From Paenibacillus sp. USDA918EY (GTDB taxonomy: Bacteria > Bacillota > Bacilli > Paenibacillales > Paenibacillaceae): a stretch of 64,000 nucleotides of DNA. Below, piece after piece: positions 26,430 to 36,883 of the stretch (positions are counted from its first letter, which is position 1; each line of letters begins with the position of its first letter). The position numbers were made by a program, and so were the translations under genes. The notes under the pieces are model-generated. The model was not told the DNA's origin. It was given only the letters and a program-made list of their open reading frames with translations, and made no database searches. Where the stretch lies: assembly GCF_009870825.1 (NCBI RefSeq), contig NZ_WTWY01000006.1:62001-126000 (forward strand). Direction: 5' to 3'.

Positions 26430-26490
26430 TAAAACGCGCAGCCGACTATCCCGGGACAGACAAACGGTCCCAGGGGTGGTCGGCTGCGCC
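26430..26490 (-). terminator. Long terminator hairpin
   Basis: GCGCAGCCGAC / GTCGGCTGCGC outer stem and an inner GGGAC / GTCCC stem, followed on the reverse strand by GTTTTACTTT. It ends the 56-residue membrane protein gene. Confidence 0.82.
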
Positions 26491-26500
26491 TTTAGGCCGG

Positions 26501-26671
26501 CTAAAATTTAGGAATTACATATCGAATGAGAAAGTAGAGTAAACCGAAAAAGATAATGATATAAGCCGCATACTTGATGAAGGTTGCCGCGACGAAGCTG
26601 GAGTCGGATTTTTTATGCACTTCCGTCCGCTCCACCTCGACGTTTCGATCCTGAGGTTCGCGTTCGCTCAT
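26501..26671 (-). CDS. Small single-span membrane protein
   Basis: 56 residues from the ATG at 26671 behind AAGGAGGAG. The first half is charged (S-E-R-E-P-Q-D-R-N-V-E-V-E-R-T-E-V-H-K-K). A hydrophobic segment follows at about 33-52 (Y-A-A-Y-I-I-I-F-F-G-L-L-Y-F-L), ending R-Y-V-I-P-K-F. Function is unknown. It lies just beyond the end of the GH43 operon but has its own strong terminator. Confidence 0.75.
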   Translation of the reverse strand: MSEREPQDRNVEVERTEVHKKSDSSFVAATFIKYAAYIIIFFGLLYFLIRYVIPKF

Positions 26672-26774
26672 GCGTTTCTCCTCCTTAGACCTTGGATTAT
26701 GACGCGAATTTCGTTTGGTACATACATACACCGAGGAAAGAACGGTGAAACAGTCCTCGGAGGCAACGAGCCGT

Positions 26775-26802
26775 CAAAAAAAGCCCGCTGCCTTCGCAGC
26801 GG
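26775..26802 (-). terminator. Terminator of the GH51-GH43 operon
   Basis: CCGCTGC / GCAGCGG stem with a 4-nt loop followed on the reverse strand by GCTTTTTTT, 22 bp beyond the GH43 stop codon. Confidence 0.9.
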
Positions 26803-26823
26803 ACTTTCGCAATTTCGTTCATA

Positions 26824-27807
26824 TTAAGCTTTGGCTTGATCTTCGTTTTCGGCGCCGTCCGGCTCCGGAACGCCGAAATTCGGCGTTCCGTCCTCGTTCC
26901 AGGTGAATACCTGGGCTCTCGTATGCCGGTTCGGGTCGTACAGCGGATCCCCCGTAATTTCCTTGTAATTGCGGGCATGGTACACGATGACGTCCTCCCC
27001 GTCCTCGGAGACGGTAAAGCTGTTGTGCCCCGGGCCGTATTGCCCCGTCGCCTCGGAGGTTTGGAACACGGGCTCCGGCGACTTCACCCAGGAAGCCGGG
27101 TCGAGCAGGTCCGCCGATTCGTCGGCGTACAGCAGTCCCATGCAGTAGTTGTGGTCGGTGGCGCTGGCCGAATAGCCGATATAGATGCGCCCGTTGCGTT
27201 TCAGCACGGCCGCTCCTTCGTTGACCTTAAATCCGATCACTTCCCACGGATACTCCGGCGTCGAGATCATGACCTGCTTGCCTTTCAGCGTCCACGGATT
27301 GCTCATTTCCGAAATGTACAGGTTCGAATTGCCTTCGATTTCCGGATCCTTTTGGGCCCAGACGTAATAACGCACTCCACGGTGTTCGAACGTGGTCGCA
27401 TCCAGCGCAAAGGATTCCCACTGGGTACGGACTTGGCCTTTTTCGACCCACTGGCCTTCGAGCGGGTTCTCGGACGCGTTTTCCAAAACGTACATCCGGT
27501 GGTCGAACAGTCCCTCTTTCGTTTCGGTCGTTCGGGCGGCGGCAAAATAGATGTACCATTTTCCTTCTATATAATGAATCTCCGGCGCCCAGATGTTCGC
27601 GCTAAGCGGGCCGGTTTCGTATTTGCGCCATGCCACGAACGGCTCGGCATCCCCCAGTCCCTGCAGCGTCTTGGATCTGCGGATTTCGATCCGGTCGTAT
27701 TCCGGAACGGAAGCCGTAAAATAATAATAGTTATCGCTATGCTTGTATACCCAAGGGTCGGCGCGCTGCCATACGATCGGGTTGTTGTATTTTCGGTTTC
27801 TCTCCAT
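26824..27807 (-). CDS. GH43-family glycosidase, probable alpha-L-arabinofuranosidase
   Basis: 327 residues, five-bladed propeller family GH43. The three catalytic acids can be placed: Asp17 (R-A-D-P-W), Asp136 (A-L-D-A-T-T-F) and Glu197 (V-N-E-G-A-A-V). W-A-P-E-I-H-Y-I-E-G-K-W-Y-I-Y-F is also typical. There is no signal peptide, so it acts inside the cell on imported arabino-oligosaccharides. It is the last gene of the transporter-GH51-DUF6171-GH43 operon controlled by an AraR-like site. A beta-xylosidase activity cannot be excluded from sequence. Confidence 0.88.
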   Translation of the reverse strand: MERNRKYNNPIVWQRADPWVYKHSDNYYYFTASVPEYDRIEIRRSKTLQGLGDAEPFVAWRKYETGPLSANIWAPEIHYIEGKWYIYFAAARTTETKEGLFDHRMYVLENASENPLEGQWVEKGQVRTQWESFALDATTFEHRGVRYYVWAQKDPEIEGNSNLYISEMSNPWTLKGKQVMISTPEYPWEVIGFKVNEGAAVLKRNGRIYIGYSASATDHNYCMGLLYADESADLLDPASWVKSPEPVFQTSEATGQYGPGHNSFTVSEDGEDVIVYHARNYKEITGDPLYDPNRHTRAQVFTWNEDGTPNFGVPEPDGAENEDQAKA

Positions 27808-27864
27808 ATCAGGTTCTCCTTTATAACGTAATGCCGAATCTTGGACGGAAGCAAGGTTCTTTTG

Positions 27865-28131
27865 TCAGCTCCATTTCGGAGCAAAGGGATACGGGCAAGC
27901 GGAATCCTGCAGCCGGGCTTTAACCGCAACGAGGCACCCGCAATATTGGCAGGTCGTTCCATACTGAAGCCCCGGGCAGCGCTCGCACTGCCCGATCCGC
28001 TGCCGGTATACCTCCTCGGAGGCGGTTTCTCTGCCGCGCGTCGCGATCTCGACGAGCCGCTGCAGCTTTTCCGGCGAAACCTGTACGCTCGCTCTGCATC
28101 CCTTGCAGCCTTCCTGACGCTCCTCCATCAT
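27865..28131 (-). CDS. Cysteine-rich protein, DUF6171-like
   Basis: 88 residues with two or more zinc-ribbon-like Cys groups: C-K-G-C near the N-terminus, C-E-R-C-P-G-L in the middle, C-Q-Y-C-G-C after it, and a final C near residue 79. I recall this as DUF6171. The ATG at 28131 follows GGGAGGCTGATCG. It lies between the GH51 and GH43 genes with about 58-60 bp on each side. Metal binding is inferred from the cysteines; the role in this operon is unknown. Confidence 0.8.
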   Translation of the reverse strand: MMEERQEGCKGCRASVQVSPEKLQRLVEIATRGRETASEEVYRQRIGQCERCPGLQYGTTCQYCGCLVAVKARLQDSACPYPFAPKWS

Positions 28132-28191
28132 CGATCAGCCTCCCTTTCCCGCTTGCCTGTTTTGGCGTTCAGTCGATTGTCCCGCTCAAAT

Positions 28192-29673
28192 TCATTCGAT
28201 GGTCAGCGTAACGACGGACATCGCCGGAAGCTTCACGTTTAGCTTGCCGCCTTCCACGATAGCGCCGTTAAACGCTGCCGGAGCGACATTGTTCGGCTGC
28301 TCGAACGTGTTGTGCGCGTTCAAACGGTCGGCCGTCAGAACCGTGCCGGTCACCTGCGGATTGGCTTGAAGCCCGCGGAGCTCCAGGCTGACCGACGCTT
28401 CGTTTTGATGGTCGATGTTGACCAGGCTGACGTGAACTTTGCCCTCCGCATCCTTGGAAGCCGACACGGTCACCTGCGGCAGCGTTTCCCCGCTCATTTC
28501 ATAAGTGCCGACCGAAGCATCGACCGCCAGCAGCTCGGCATCCTGATGAACCTTGAACATGTCGAACACATGGTACGTCGGAGTCAGGATCATTTTTTCG
28601 CCTTCGGTCAAAATCATCGCCTGCAGCACGTTCACCGTCTGCGCGATGTTCGTCATATGCACGCGGTCCGCATGCTTGTGGAAAATGTTGAAGTGCACGC
28701 CGGCCACCAGCGCGTCGCGGATCGTGTTTTGCTGATACAGGAATCCCGGATTCGTGCCAGGTTCGACGTCAAACCAGGTGCCCCACTCGTCGATGATCAT
28801 GCCCACGCGTTTGTCCGGATCGTATTTGTCCATGATCGTGCTGTGTTTCGTAATGAGTTCGTCCATGTGAAGGGCCTTTTTCATCGTGATGAACCATTCG
28901 CCTTCTTCAAAATCAAGCGCCGATCCTTTGCCGAGCCAGAAGTCGCCAGGAATCGTGTAATAGTGCAAGCTCAAGCCGTCCATGAGCCAACCGGCGTTTT
29001 TCATCAGCACTTCCGTCCAGTTGTAGTCGTCGACGTTGGCGCCGCCGGCGATTTTGTAGATTTTGTTGTCGCCGTAATTGCGGACGTACGTCTGGTAACG
29101 ACGGTACAGGTCGGCGTAATATTCCGGACGCATGTTGCCCCCGCAGCCCCAGTTTTCGTTGCCGACGCCGAAATATTTCAGCTTCCAAGGTTCTTCTCTG
29201 CCGTTTTCCTTGCGCCAGTTCGCCATCGGCGATTCCCCGCCCGACGTCATGTATTCGACCCACTCGGACATCTCCTGGACCGTCCCGCTGCCGACATTGC
29301 CGCAAATGTACGGTTCGCATTCGAGCAGCTCGCACAGCAGCATGAATTCATGCGTACCGAAATGGTTGTTTTCGACCACGCCGCCCCAATGCGTGTTGAC
29401 CATCCGTTTGCGGCTTTCTCTCGGGCCGACGCCGTCCTTCCAGTGGTATTCGTCGGCGAAGCAGCCTCCCGGCCAACGGAGAACCGGCACCTTGATGTTT
29501 TTCAAGGCTTCCAGCACGTCGCTTCGGATCCCTTTCGTATTCGGAATCGGGGAATCCTCGCCGACCCAAATGCCCTCGTAGATGCATCTGCCGAGATGTT
29601 CGGCAAAATGGCCGTAAATATGTTTGCTGATCTTTCCTTTGGAAATGTCCGTGTTGACGATCACGTTATGCAT
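28192..29673 (-). CDS. GH51 alpha-L-arabinofuranosidase (first of two)
   Basis: 493 residues, (beta/alpha)8 barrel plus a C-terminal beta domain. Acid/base Glu173 lies in G-V-G-N-E-N-W-G and nucleophile Glu296 in [25 protein letters not shown] marks the intracellular arabinan-type branch. There is no signal peptide. The gene follows the two permeases and is probably transcribed with them. It differs clearly from the second GH51 (33164-34678), which has M-D-G-P and S-F-D-E-W-N-V-W instead. Confidence 0.95.
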   Translation of the reverse strand: MHNVIVNTDISKGKISKHIYGHFAEHLGRCIYEGIWVGEDSPIPNTKGIRSDVLEALKNIKVPVLRWPGGCFADEYHWKDGVGPRESRKRMVNTHWGGVVENNHFGTHEFMLLCELLECEPYICGNVGSGTVQEMSEWVEYMTSGGESPMANWRKENGREEPWKLKYFGVGNENWGCGGNMRPEYYADLYRRYQTYVRNYGDNKIYKIAGGANVDDYNWTEVLMKNAGWLMDGLSLHYYTIPGDFWLGKGSALDFEEGEWFITMKKALHMDELITKHSTIMDKYDPDKRVGMIIDEWGTWFDVEPGTNPGFLYQQNTIRDALVAGVHFNIFHKHADRVHMTNIAQTVNVLQAMILTEGEKMILTPTYHVFDMFKVHQDAELLAVDASVGTYEMSGETLPQVTVSASKDAEGKVHVSLVNIDHQNEASVSLELRGLQANPQVTGTVLTADRLNAHNTFEQPNNVAPAAFNGAIVEGGKLNVKLPAMSVVTLTIE

Positions 29674-29703
29674 AGTTGAACCCTCCGTTATGACGTTGTA
29701 TTT

Positions 29704-30549
29704 TTATCCTTTGATGCCTGAATTCAAATTGATCGATTGAATGAAATATTTTTGGGCGAACGCGAACAGCAGCAGCGTCGGAATGATCGCCAGCATCGCC
29801 GAACCCATCAATTGCCCGATCATGCGGTAGTTGCCGTAAATATCTTGAAGCAGGAGCAGCCCCGCCGTAATCGGCATTTTATCGACATCCGTATACACGA
29901 TGACCGGCCACAGGAAGTCGTTCCACGAACCGACGAAGGAAAACAAGCCGCAAACGATAAGAACCGGCTTGATCAGCGGGAGGATAATCGAGAAATAAAT
30001 CCTGAAATCGCCTGCGCCGTCGACGCGCGCGGATTCGTCCAGTTCCCCCGGAATCCCCTTCAGGAACTGTCTGACGAGGAAGATGTTGCCCATCCCTGCA
30101 AGGCCGGGAATAATCATCGCCAACGACGTGTTTACCCACCCGAAAGCATCGATGATTTTATAAGAAGGGATGATGTTGACGACGCCCGGAAAAAACGAGA
30201 TGCCGAGCAGCGTAAAAAACAGCGCGTCTCTGCCTTTAAATTGCATGCGGGCATACCCGTAACCCGTCAGGGAAATGATGACGACGACAAGCAACGTGTG
30301 CGACACCGCGATAAACACGGAGTTGAACAGCCAGCGCAAGATCGGCGCCGTAGACGTGTTGTCCAAAATGGTTACGTAGTTTTCGAACGTCCATTCTTTC
30401 GGGAAAAGACGGAAACCCGAAGATACAACTTCGGTCTGCGAACGGAACGACGTCGAAATCCCGAACAGCACCGGGATGACCCAAATAACACAAAGAACGA
30501 TTAAGAATAGGTACGCGATATACTTGGAGATGCTCACTTTTTTCGACAT
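29704..30549 (-). CDS. ABC sugar permease, AraQ/MalG type
   Basis: 281 residues, six membrane spans. The EAA loop that docks the ATPase reads P-G-E-L-D-E-S-A-R-V-D-G-A-G-D-F-R-I-Y-F-S-I-I-L-P. The protein ends N-L-N-S-G-I-K-G, as many MalG-type permeases do. It is the third gene of the binding protein-permease-permease set. No ATPase gene accompanies it, as is usual for Firmicute sugar importers that share an MsmX-type ATPase. Confidence 0.93.
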   Translation of the reverse strand: MSKKVSISKYIAYLFLIVLCVIWVIPVLFGISTSFRSQTEVVSSGFRLFPKEWTFENYVTILDNTSTAPILRWLFNSVFIAVSHTLLVVVIISLTGYGYARMQFKGRDALFFTLLGISFFPGVVNIIPSYKIIDAFGWVNTSLAMIIPGLAGMGNIFLVRQFLKGIPGELDESARVDGAGDFRIYFSIILPLIKPVLIVCGLFSFVGSWNDFLWPVIVYTDVDKMPITAGLLLLQDIYGNYRMIGQLMGSAMLAIIPTLLLFAFAQKYFIQSINLNSGIKG

Positions 30550-30600
30550 TTTGATTAACCCTACCTCTCGTTTCCTAAATCCAGCATCTGCTTAAACGAC

Positions 30601-31476
30601 CTACTTCGTGTTCCGGTTCATGACGTAATATTGCAGCGCTGAGATGATCAAAATGACCACGCCGAGCAAAACGGCCATGGCGGAAGCCATTCCCGCAATC
30701 GATTCCCCATTGCCGAAAGCAAGCTGGCGAATATACATCATGAGCACGTGCGTGCTTTGCTGAGGTCCGCCTTTGGTCATCATGAGCGGTTGCCCGAACA
30801 CGTTGAAGGCGCCCGCCGTCGTCATGACAAACGTGTAGATTAAAGGGAAATTGATCGAAGGCAAGGTAATGCTGAAAAATCTCCGTACCGATCCGGCTCC
30901 ATCGATCTCCGCCGCCTCGTACAATTCTTTGGAAACACCGGCAATGGAAGCCCGGTAAATGATCATGTTGCCGCCGACGCCACCCCATACCGTAATGACG
31001 AAAATGATGATCCAGGCGTAAGGCTGGTTTGCCGCCCAGGAGACCGTCGAATGAAGCATGTTGCCGGTAATGCCCAGCTGTTTATTGAAAATCAGCAGCC
31101 AAATCAAGGCGGCCGCGGATATCGAAATCAGTCCCGGAATGTAGATAATCGATTGAATGACGCCTTTCAACTTCACCTTCTTATGCTCCAAAGCGACGGC
31201 AACCATGAGCGGAATGACGATCAGGAGCGGAACGCTGATGACGACAAAGATCAAGGTGTTTTTCAAACCGTTGAAAAATTGGGTGTGAAACGTCGAACTC
31301 GTGTCGAACAAAATCGTTTTATAGTTTTGCAGGCCGATCCACGCAGGATCGTTCATTAGGTTCCACTGCGTAAACGAAGCATAAATCCCGTAGATCGTCG
31401 GGATCAGGATGAAAATCAGAAATAAAATCAGATGAGGGCCGACAAAGAAAAACGGTGCAAATGATTTCTTTTTCAT
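30601..31476 (-). CDS. ABC sugar permease, AraP/MalF type
   Basis: 291 residues with about six membrane spans. The N-terminus is the usual F-F-V-G-P-H-L-I-L-F-L-I-F-I-L-I-P. The EAA loop is S-K-E-L-Y-E-A-A-E-I-D-G-A-G-S-V-R-R-F-F-S-I-T-L-P. The ATG at 31476 follows AAAAGGAG. It partners the permease at 29704-30549. A stem-loop lies between it and the binding-protein gene. Confidence 0.93.
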   Translation of the reverse strand: MKKKSFAPFFFVGPHLILFLIFILIPTIYGIYASFTQWNLMNDPAWIGLQNYKTILFDTSSTFHTQFFNGLKNTLIFVVISVPLLIVIPLMVAVALEHKKVKLKGVIQSIIYIPGLISISAAALIWLLIFNKQLGITGNMLHSTVSWAANQPYAWIIIFVITVWGGVGGNMIIYRASIAGVSKELYEAAEIDGAGSVRRFFSITLPSINFPLIYTFVMTTAGAFNVFGQPLMMTKGGPQQSTHVLMMYIRQLAFGNGESIAGMASAMAVLLGVVILIISALQYYVMNRNTK

Positions 31477-31500
31477 AGCCTTGTAATTTCTCCTTTTGGA

Positions 31501-31540
31501 GAAACAATGCGCCAGGCAGACTTGTCCGGCACATTGTTTC
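31501..31540 (-). other. Stem-loop between binding-protein and permease genes
   Basis: GAAACAATG pairs with CATTGTTTC, then (after a mismatch) GCC with GGC. No T tract follows on the reverse strand; the next permease ribosome binding site comes directly after. It probably stabilises the 3' end of the binding-protein message. Confidence 0.65.
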
Positions 31541-31562
31541 TATCTTTCTATTTTGCTAAGGC

Positions 31563-32810
31563 CTACTTGGTGCTTTGTTTGCTGCTTTCCGCGATCTTAT
31601 CCTCTACGAATTTCTGCATTTTCTGAAGCGTTTCATCCAGATCCACGTTGCCGCGAATGAGATCGGCGCTATACGTGTCAACCGCTTCGGCTACGTATGG
31701 GTAATATTCGTAAGTGTAGATGTAAAGCGATTTCGTTTCCTGATCATTCGAAGTAAAGAAGGACTGCATGAATTGCTTGTATTCAGGGCTTTCATTGACT
31801 TGCTTACTTGCTACGATTTGTCCTGCTTTCGCCCATTCCATGGAATGTTCGCGAACGAACTCCAGGAAGGCGCCGATTCCTGCTTCTTTTTCATCCGAAC
31901 GCTTGTCGTTTTTGAACATCGCGAACAAGTGGGAGGATGCGCGGTTCGTGAACTTGTCCTTCGTCGGCGTGTAGACGTTGGTCACGCCGAAGTTCAAGCC
32001 TTCGACTTTGGCATGCGCCGTCGAGGTCCAGGTTCCGTCCGTGGAGAAGAGCACTTTGCCGGATTGGAACATCAGGTATCCGTCCTCGCCGAACGGCGTC
32101 ATGAGTCCTGCGTCAGCAATCTTTTTCACGTTTTCGAACGCTTGCTTCATCACCGGCGTATTGACGGCAGGCTTGCCGTTTTCCTGGATGTCGCCGCCCA
32201 AGTCTTGTACCTGCGCCAAAATGACCCAGCCGAGCAGTGATTCATTCACGACATATTCGTCCGGAGCCAGTTTCCCTTTCAGGGAAAGCATTTCGTCGAT
32301 CGTCACGACATTGTCGTCGAGGATGGACTCCGCGTTGTATTTTTTCAGCAGATCCTTGTTGTAGTACATCACGTTGCTGTGAATATCGAGCGGAACCGTA
32401 TACTGCGTGCCGTCAATGTTGCCCGTGGACCAGGCTTGCGGCAAATAGTTCTCCTGCTTGATCTCCGGCTGCCCCTTGATGGCGCTGTCAATCGGCTCCA
32501 GGACGCCCTGCTTCGCATAACCCGGAACGCGGTCCGCGTGGATGATCGCCAGATCCGGAATGCCTTTGCCGGAGTTGAGCACGGTGGAAACTTTCGTGTA
32601 CATATCGGATGTGATGACGTGCTTCACTTTGATTTCAGGATTTGTCGCATTATATTCCTTCACGATTTCATCCATATAAGCCCCGTCGTCGCCCGTCAGC
32701 GGCGTCCAGAACGTAATCGTCTTGCTGTCGCTGCCGCTTCCGCATGCGGACAACAGCATGCTTGCCGCGAATACCATCAACAATGAAACAACAAAGCTTC
32801 TCTTTTTCAA
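31563..32810 (-). CDS. Sugar-binding lipoprotein of an arabino-oligosaccharide ABC importer (AraN-like)
   Basis: 415 residues. The signal peptide ends L-L-S-A-C with the lipidated Cys23, followed by G-S-G-S-D-S-K. The body is a family 1 solute-binding protein: T-F-W-T-P-L-T-G-D-D-G near the start and L-F-S-T-D-G-T-W-T-S-T-A in the middle. The start is TTG at 32810 behind GGGGGCGGAAG. It heads the operon binding protein, two permeases, GH51, DUF6171, GH43. An AraR-like operator lies about 120 bp upstream, which points to arabinose-containing oligosaccharides as ligand. Confidence 0.9.
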   Translation of the reverse strand: MKKRSFVVSLLMVFAASMLLSACGSGSDSKTITFWTPLTGDDGAYMDEIVKEYNATNPEIKVKHVITSDMYTKVSTVLNSGKGIPDLAIIHADRVPGYAKQGVLEPIDSAIKGQPEIKQENYLPQAWSTGNIDGTQYTVPLDIHSNVMYYNKDLLKKYNAESILDDNVVTIDEMLSLKGKLAPDEYVVNESLLGWVILAQVQDLGGDIQENGKPAVNTPVMKQAFENVKKIADAGLMTPFGEDGYLMFQSGKVLFSTDGTWTSTAHAKVEGLNFGVTNVYTPTKDKFTNRASSHLFAMFKNDKRSDEKEAGIGAFLEFVREHSMEWAKAGQIVASKQVNESPEYKQFMQSFFTSNDQETKSLYIYTYEYYPYVAEAVDTYSADLIRGNVDLDETLQKMQKFVEDKIAESSKQSTK

Positions 32811-32864
32811 AACTTCCGCCCCCTAAACATGGATTCCCTAAAATCCTTCGATTTTTTCTTTTTT

Positions 32865-32880
32865 TGAAAGCGTGCTTTCA
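32865..32880. promoter_or_regulatory. 16-bp palindrome resembling an expanded cre
   Basis: TGAAAGCGTGCTTTCA is a perfect 7-2-7 palindrome about 55 bp upstream of the AraN-like gene. Its half-sites are those of cre, but the spacing is two bases longer than the 14-bp cre. CcpA binding is therefore only a guess. Confidence 0.4.
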
Positions 32881-32927
32881 TTTCATTAAAAACCTTGAAT
32901 CATTACGATTTTCCATGACCCGCCTTC

Positions 32928-32945
32928 AACTTGTACGTACATGTT
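32928..32945. promoter_or_regulatory. AraR operator-like site upstream of the ABC-GH51-GH43 operon
   Basis: AACTTGTACGTACATGTT, nearly palindromic around TTGTAC-GTACA, which is the core of Bacillus AraR operators. The same core appears before araD and araA in this window. Confidence 0.75.
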
Positions 32946-33028
32946 GGCGTGCTCGAACCTATGCTTTTCTATCCGCGATTTTCTCTCGGCGGCCGCCGTA
33001 CCTCACCCCCATCGCAAAATTTAAAAAT

Positions 33029-33087
33029 CTGCCGTTCCTTTTGCGCTCTATCATTTTCCTTCCCGAAGAGCAAAAAGGAATCGGCAG
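33029..33087 (-). terminator. Terminator downstream of the second GH51 gene
   Basis: A long imperfect stem runs from CTGCCG (33029) to CGGCAG (33087), with TTCCTTTT/AAAAAGGAA and GCTC/GAGC inside it. On the reverse strand ATTTTTAAATTTT follows. The rest of 32811-33163 holds the palindrome and the AraR site listed separately; there is no gene in it. Confidence 0.7.
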
Positions 33088-33163
33088 AACCAAACTGAAA
33101 TTTATGAACATAAGCAGGTAATCCATATATTCCGGCGCCGAACAACCGGCAGTTTCCGACCGT

Positions 33164-34717
<1,554 letters not shown>

Positions 34718-34776
34718 TTAGTAAACTTGATTGAATCCGCTTACAGATATAAAATAACATAGGATCAGCAAAAAGT

Positions 34777-34806
34777 AAACATAAATATATAAAACATTTT
34801 ATGTTT
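34777..34806. promoter_or_regulatory. Palindrome shared by the twin-regulator regions, copy 1
   Basis: An inner ATAAAACATTTTAT (34789-34802) is nested in an outer pair AAACATAAA (34777-34785) / TTTATGTTT (34798-34806). The same inner 14 bp occur in the other twin-regulator intergenic region at 39445-39458. This is the candidate operator of the twin regulators. The rest of 34679-35034 is AT-rich and has no gene. Confidence 0.6.
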
Positions 34807-34950
34807 TTATAAAATTAATTGTCGATAATGCGCTGAATTTGGAGCATAAAGCGGCATAACGAGTCTACTTTTCGCTTATTTTTTATATTTATATAAAACA
34901 AATGGGAAAAACCAAATGGTTCATGCCAATTCCTCCAACAGGCGGTCGAC

Positions 34951-34979
34951 TATCTTTAGCCGTTTCGTTCGTTTATAAT
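34951..34979 (+). promoter_or_regulatory. Promoter of the first twin regulator
   Basis: TATCTT (34951-34956), 17 bp, then TATAAT (34974-34979). The same arrangement, with the same TATCTT and spacing, is found before the second twin regulator. Confidence 0.6.
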
Positions 34980-35034
34980 GATTGGATATGATCTTTGTTT
35001 TTTTCCATATCTACCGGAAGAAGGGTTCGATGAT

Positions 35035-35952
35035 ATGATCTATATCAAGGATTTAATGAGCGGCATCGACATTTTCAAGGCGTTAAGCTCGGAAATCAGG
35101 ATTCAAATCCTGCAATTGCTGGCCCAGAACCAGGCTCTTAACCTGAACGATCTTGCGGGCAAGCTGAATTTGAGCAACGGGGCCATCACGATGCATGTCA
35201 AAAAGCTCGAGGAAAGCGGGCTCATCGAAATCAATACCAGCGTCGGCAAACACGGCATTCAAAAAATATGCTATCTCAATAAAGACAAGCTGATGGTCGA
35301 TCTGCGGAGCAAAGATGTCGACAATCTGTACGAAGTCGCAATTCAGGTCGGACATTACAGCAATTACCGGGCCGAGCCGACCTGCGGACTCGCAACCAAA
35401 GACAGCATCATCGGCGACTTCGACGATCCCCGCTATTTCGCCGATCCGCAGCGGATCGACGCCGAAATCATCTGGCTGACCGAAGGTTTTCTGGAATACC
35501 GCATCCCCAACTACCTGAAGCCGAACCAGACCTTCCGCGAAATCCAATTTTCAATGGAACTCGGCTCCGAAGCTCCGGGTTTCTGCGACAACTATCCGTC
35601 GGACATTTACTTCTACGTAAACGGCGTGGAAATTGGCTACTGGACCAGTCCCGGGGACTTCGGAAACGCGCGGGGCACGTTCAATCCCGACTGGTGGCCG
35701 CCTCATCTGAACCAATACGGCATGCTGAAGCTGATCCGCATCAACCACGAAGGAAGTTATATCGACGGCTGCCGGATTTCGGACGTGACGCTGGATCAGA
35801 TCAACCTCGATTACAAAAGCGAGCTGACCTTCCGGATCGCCGTCACGGAGCATGCCGAAAACAAACGGGGCCTCACCATCTACGGCAAACACTTCGGCAA
35901 TTACGGCCAGGATTTGCTGGCCCGCGTGCTGTATGATGTAAAGCAGGAATAA
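35035..35952 (+). CDS. ArsR-type winged-helix regulator with large C-terminal domain, twin 1
   Basis: 305 residues. Residues 10-90 form a winged helix of ArsR type: F-K-A-L-S-S-E-I-R-I-Q-I-L-Q-L-L, then L-A-G-K-L-N-L-S-N-G-A-I-T-M-H-V-K-K-L as the recognition helix region, then the wing V-G-K-H-G-I-Q-K. The remaining 200 residues look like a beta-rich domain with P-G-F-C-D-N-Y-P-S-D-I-Y-F-Y-V-N-G and N-P-D-W-W-P-P-H-L-N-Q-Y-G. I recall this layout from COG4189. The ATG at 35035 follows AGAAGGG. It is divergent from abfA and 92% identical to the protein at 39803-40720. A sugar-sensing role for the C-terminal domain is my inference. Confidence 0.82.
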   Translation: MIYIKDLMSGIDIFKALSSEIRIQILQLLAQNQALNLNDLAGKLNLSNGAITMHVKKLEESGLIEINTSVGKHGIQKICYLNKDKLMVDLRSKDVDNLYEVAIQVGHYSNYRAEPTCGLATKDSIIGDFDDPRYFADPQRIDAEIIWLTEGFLEYRIPNYLKPNQTFREIQFSMELGSEAPGFCDNYPSDIYFYVNGVEIGYWTSPGDFGNARGTFNPDWWPPHLNQYGMLKLIRINHEGSYIDGCRISDVTLDQINLDYKSELTFRIAVTEHAENKRGLTIYGKHFGNYGQDLLARVLYDVKQE

Positions 35953-35970
35953 ACCAATGCCCTAACACGG

Positions 35971-36013
35971 AAGGGACCTGGCAGGATCGTATTATTGCCT
36001 AAGGTCCCTTTTT
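35971..36013 (+). terminator. Terminator of the first twin regulator
   Basis: AAGGGACCT / AGGTCCCTT stem with an inner GGCA/TGCC pair, followed by a T run. Confidence 0.85.
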
Positions 36014-36046
36014 TCGCCGCCGCATGCCCTTGCTCGAAGCGGATGC

Positions 36047-36880
36047 TCACCCTTTTACCGCCCCGGCCGTCATGCCGTCGATAAAATATTTCTGGAAGGC
36101 GACAAACAGGATAAAAATCGGAATGATCGAAAAAAACGAGCCGACGATCAGCAGGTCGTAGTTGTTGCCGTACGGCGTCAGCAGCGTTTTTAAACCGATC
36201 GGAAGCGTGTATTTGTTGTCGTCGCTGAGCACCATAAACGGCCACAGGAAGTTGTTCCAGCTGTTCATCCCGTTCAAGATGGCCATCGCCGCAAAAGACG
36301 GCTTCATCACGGGCAAAATCAACCGGGCGTAAATGCCGTATTCGGTGGCGCCGTCGACCCGTCCCGCCGCAATGATCTCCTTGGGAACGCCGCTGAGGTA
36401 CTGCCGGAAAAAGAAAATCGTCGCCGCGCTCGCAATGCCGGGCAACACGATCGCCGAATAGGAATTCATCAGCCCGATGTTGTTGATCAGCGTATAAAGC
36501 GGCAGCAGCAATATTTCGAACGGCACCATCATGATAAGCAGGACGCAGACGAACAAAACGTTTTTCCCTTTGAACTCGTACGCCGAAAAACCGTAAGCCA
36601 CCGTCGCGCTGACGATCAGCGTCAAGGCAACCTGAACGACGGTCAACAGCAGCGAGTTGAAAAACCATTTAAAATAGGCATGATCGCCGGTAAATAAATA
36701 CGCGAAGTTGTCCAGGCTCATCACGGACAAGTCGAAGCGAAGGTTCAGCCCGTACCGGATCAAATCCTCCCCCGGCTTAAAGGAGGCGATCGTCACCGCG
36801 TAAAACGGAATGAGGATCAGGAGACAGATGACGGCAAACAACGCAAAGAGGACGATTTTGGCCGTTAGCTCTTTTTTCAT
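36047..36880 (-). CDS. ABC sugar permease, MalG/AraQ type (second importer)
   Basis: 277 residues, six membrane spans. The EAA loop is P-K-E-I-I-A-A-G-R-V-D-G-A-T-E-Y-G-I-Y-A-R-L-I-L-P, and the C-terminus is G-M-T-A-G-A-V-K-G. The ATG at 36880 lies 3 bp after the stop of the partner permease, and its GGAGGAG site overlaps that stop codon. It is the last gene of the second importer operon. No ATPase is encoded nearby. Confidence 0.93.
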   Translation of the reverse strand: MKKELTAKIVLFALFAVICLLILIPFYAVTIASFKPGEDLIRYGLNLRFDLSVMSLDNFAYLFTGDHAYFKWFFNSLLLTVVQVALTLIVSATVAYGFSAYEFKGKNVLFVCVLLIMMVPFEILLLPLYTLINNIGLMNSYSAIVLPGIASAATIFFFRQYLSGVPKEIIAAGRVDGATEYGIYARLILPVMKPSFAAMAILNGMNSWNNFLWPFMVLSDDNKYTLPIGLKTLLTPYGNNYDLLIVGSFFSIIPIFILFVAFQKYFIDGMTAGAVKG

Positions 36881-36883
36881 GGG

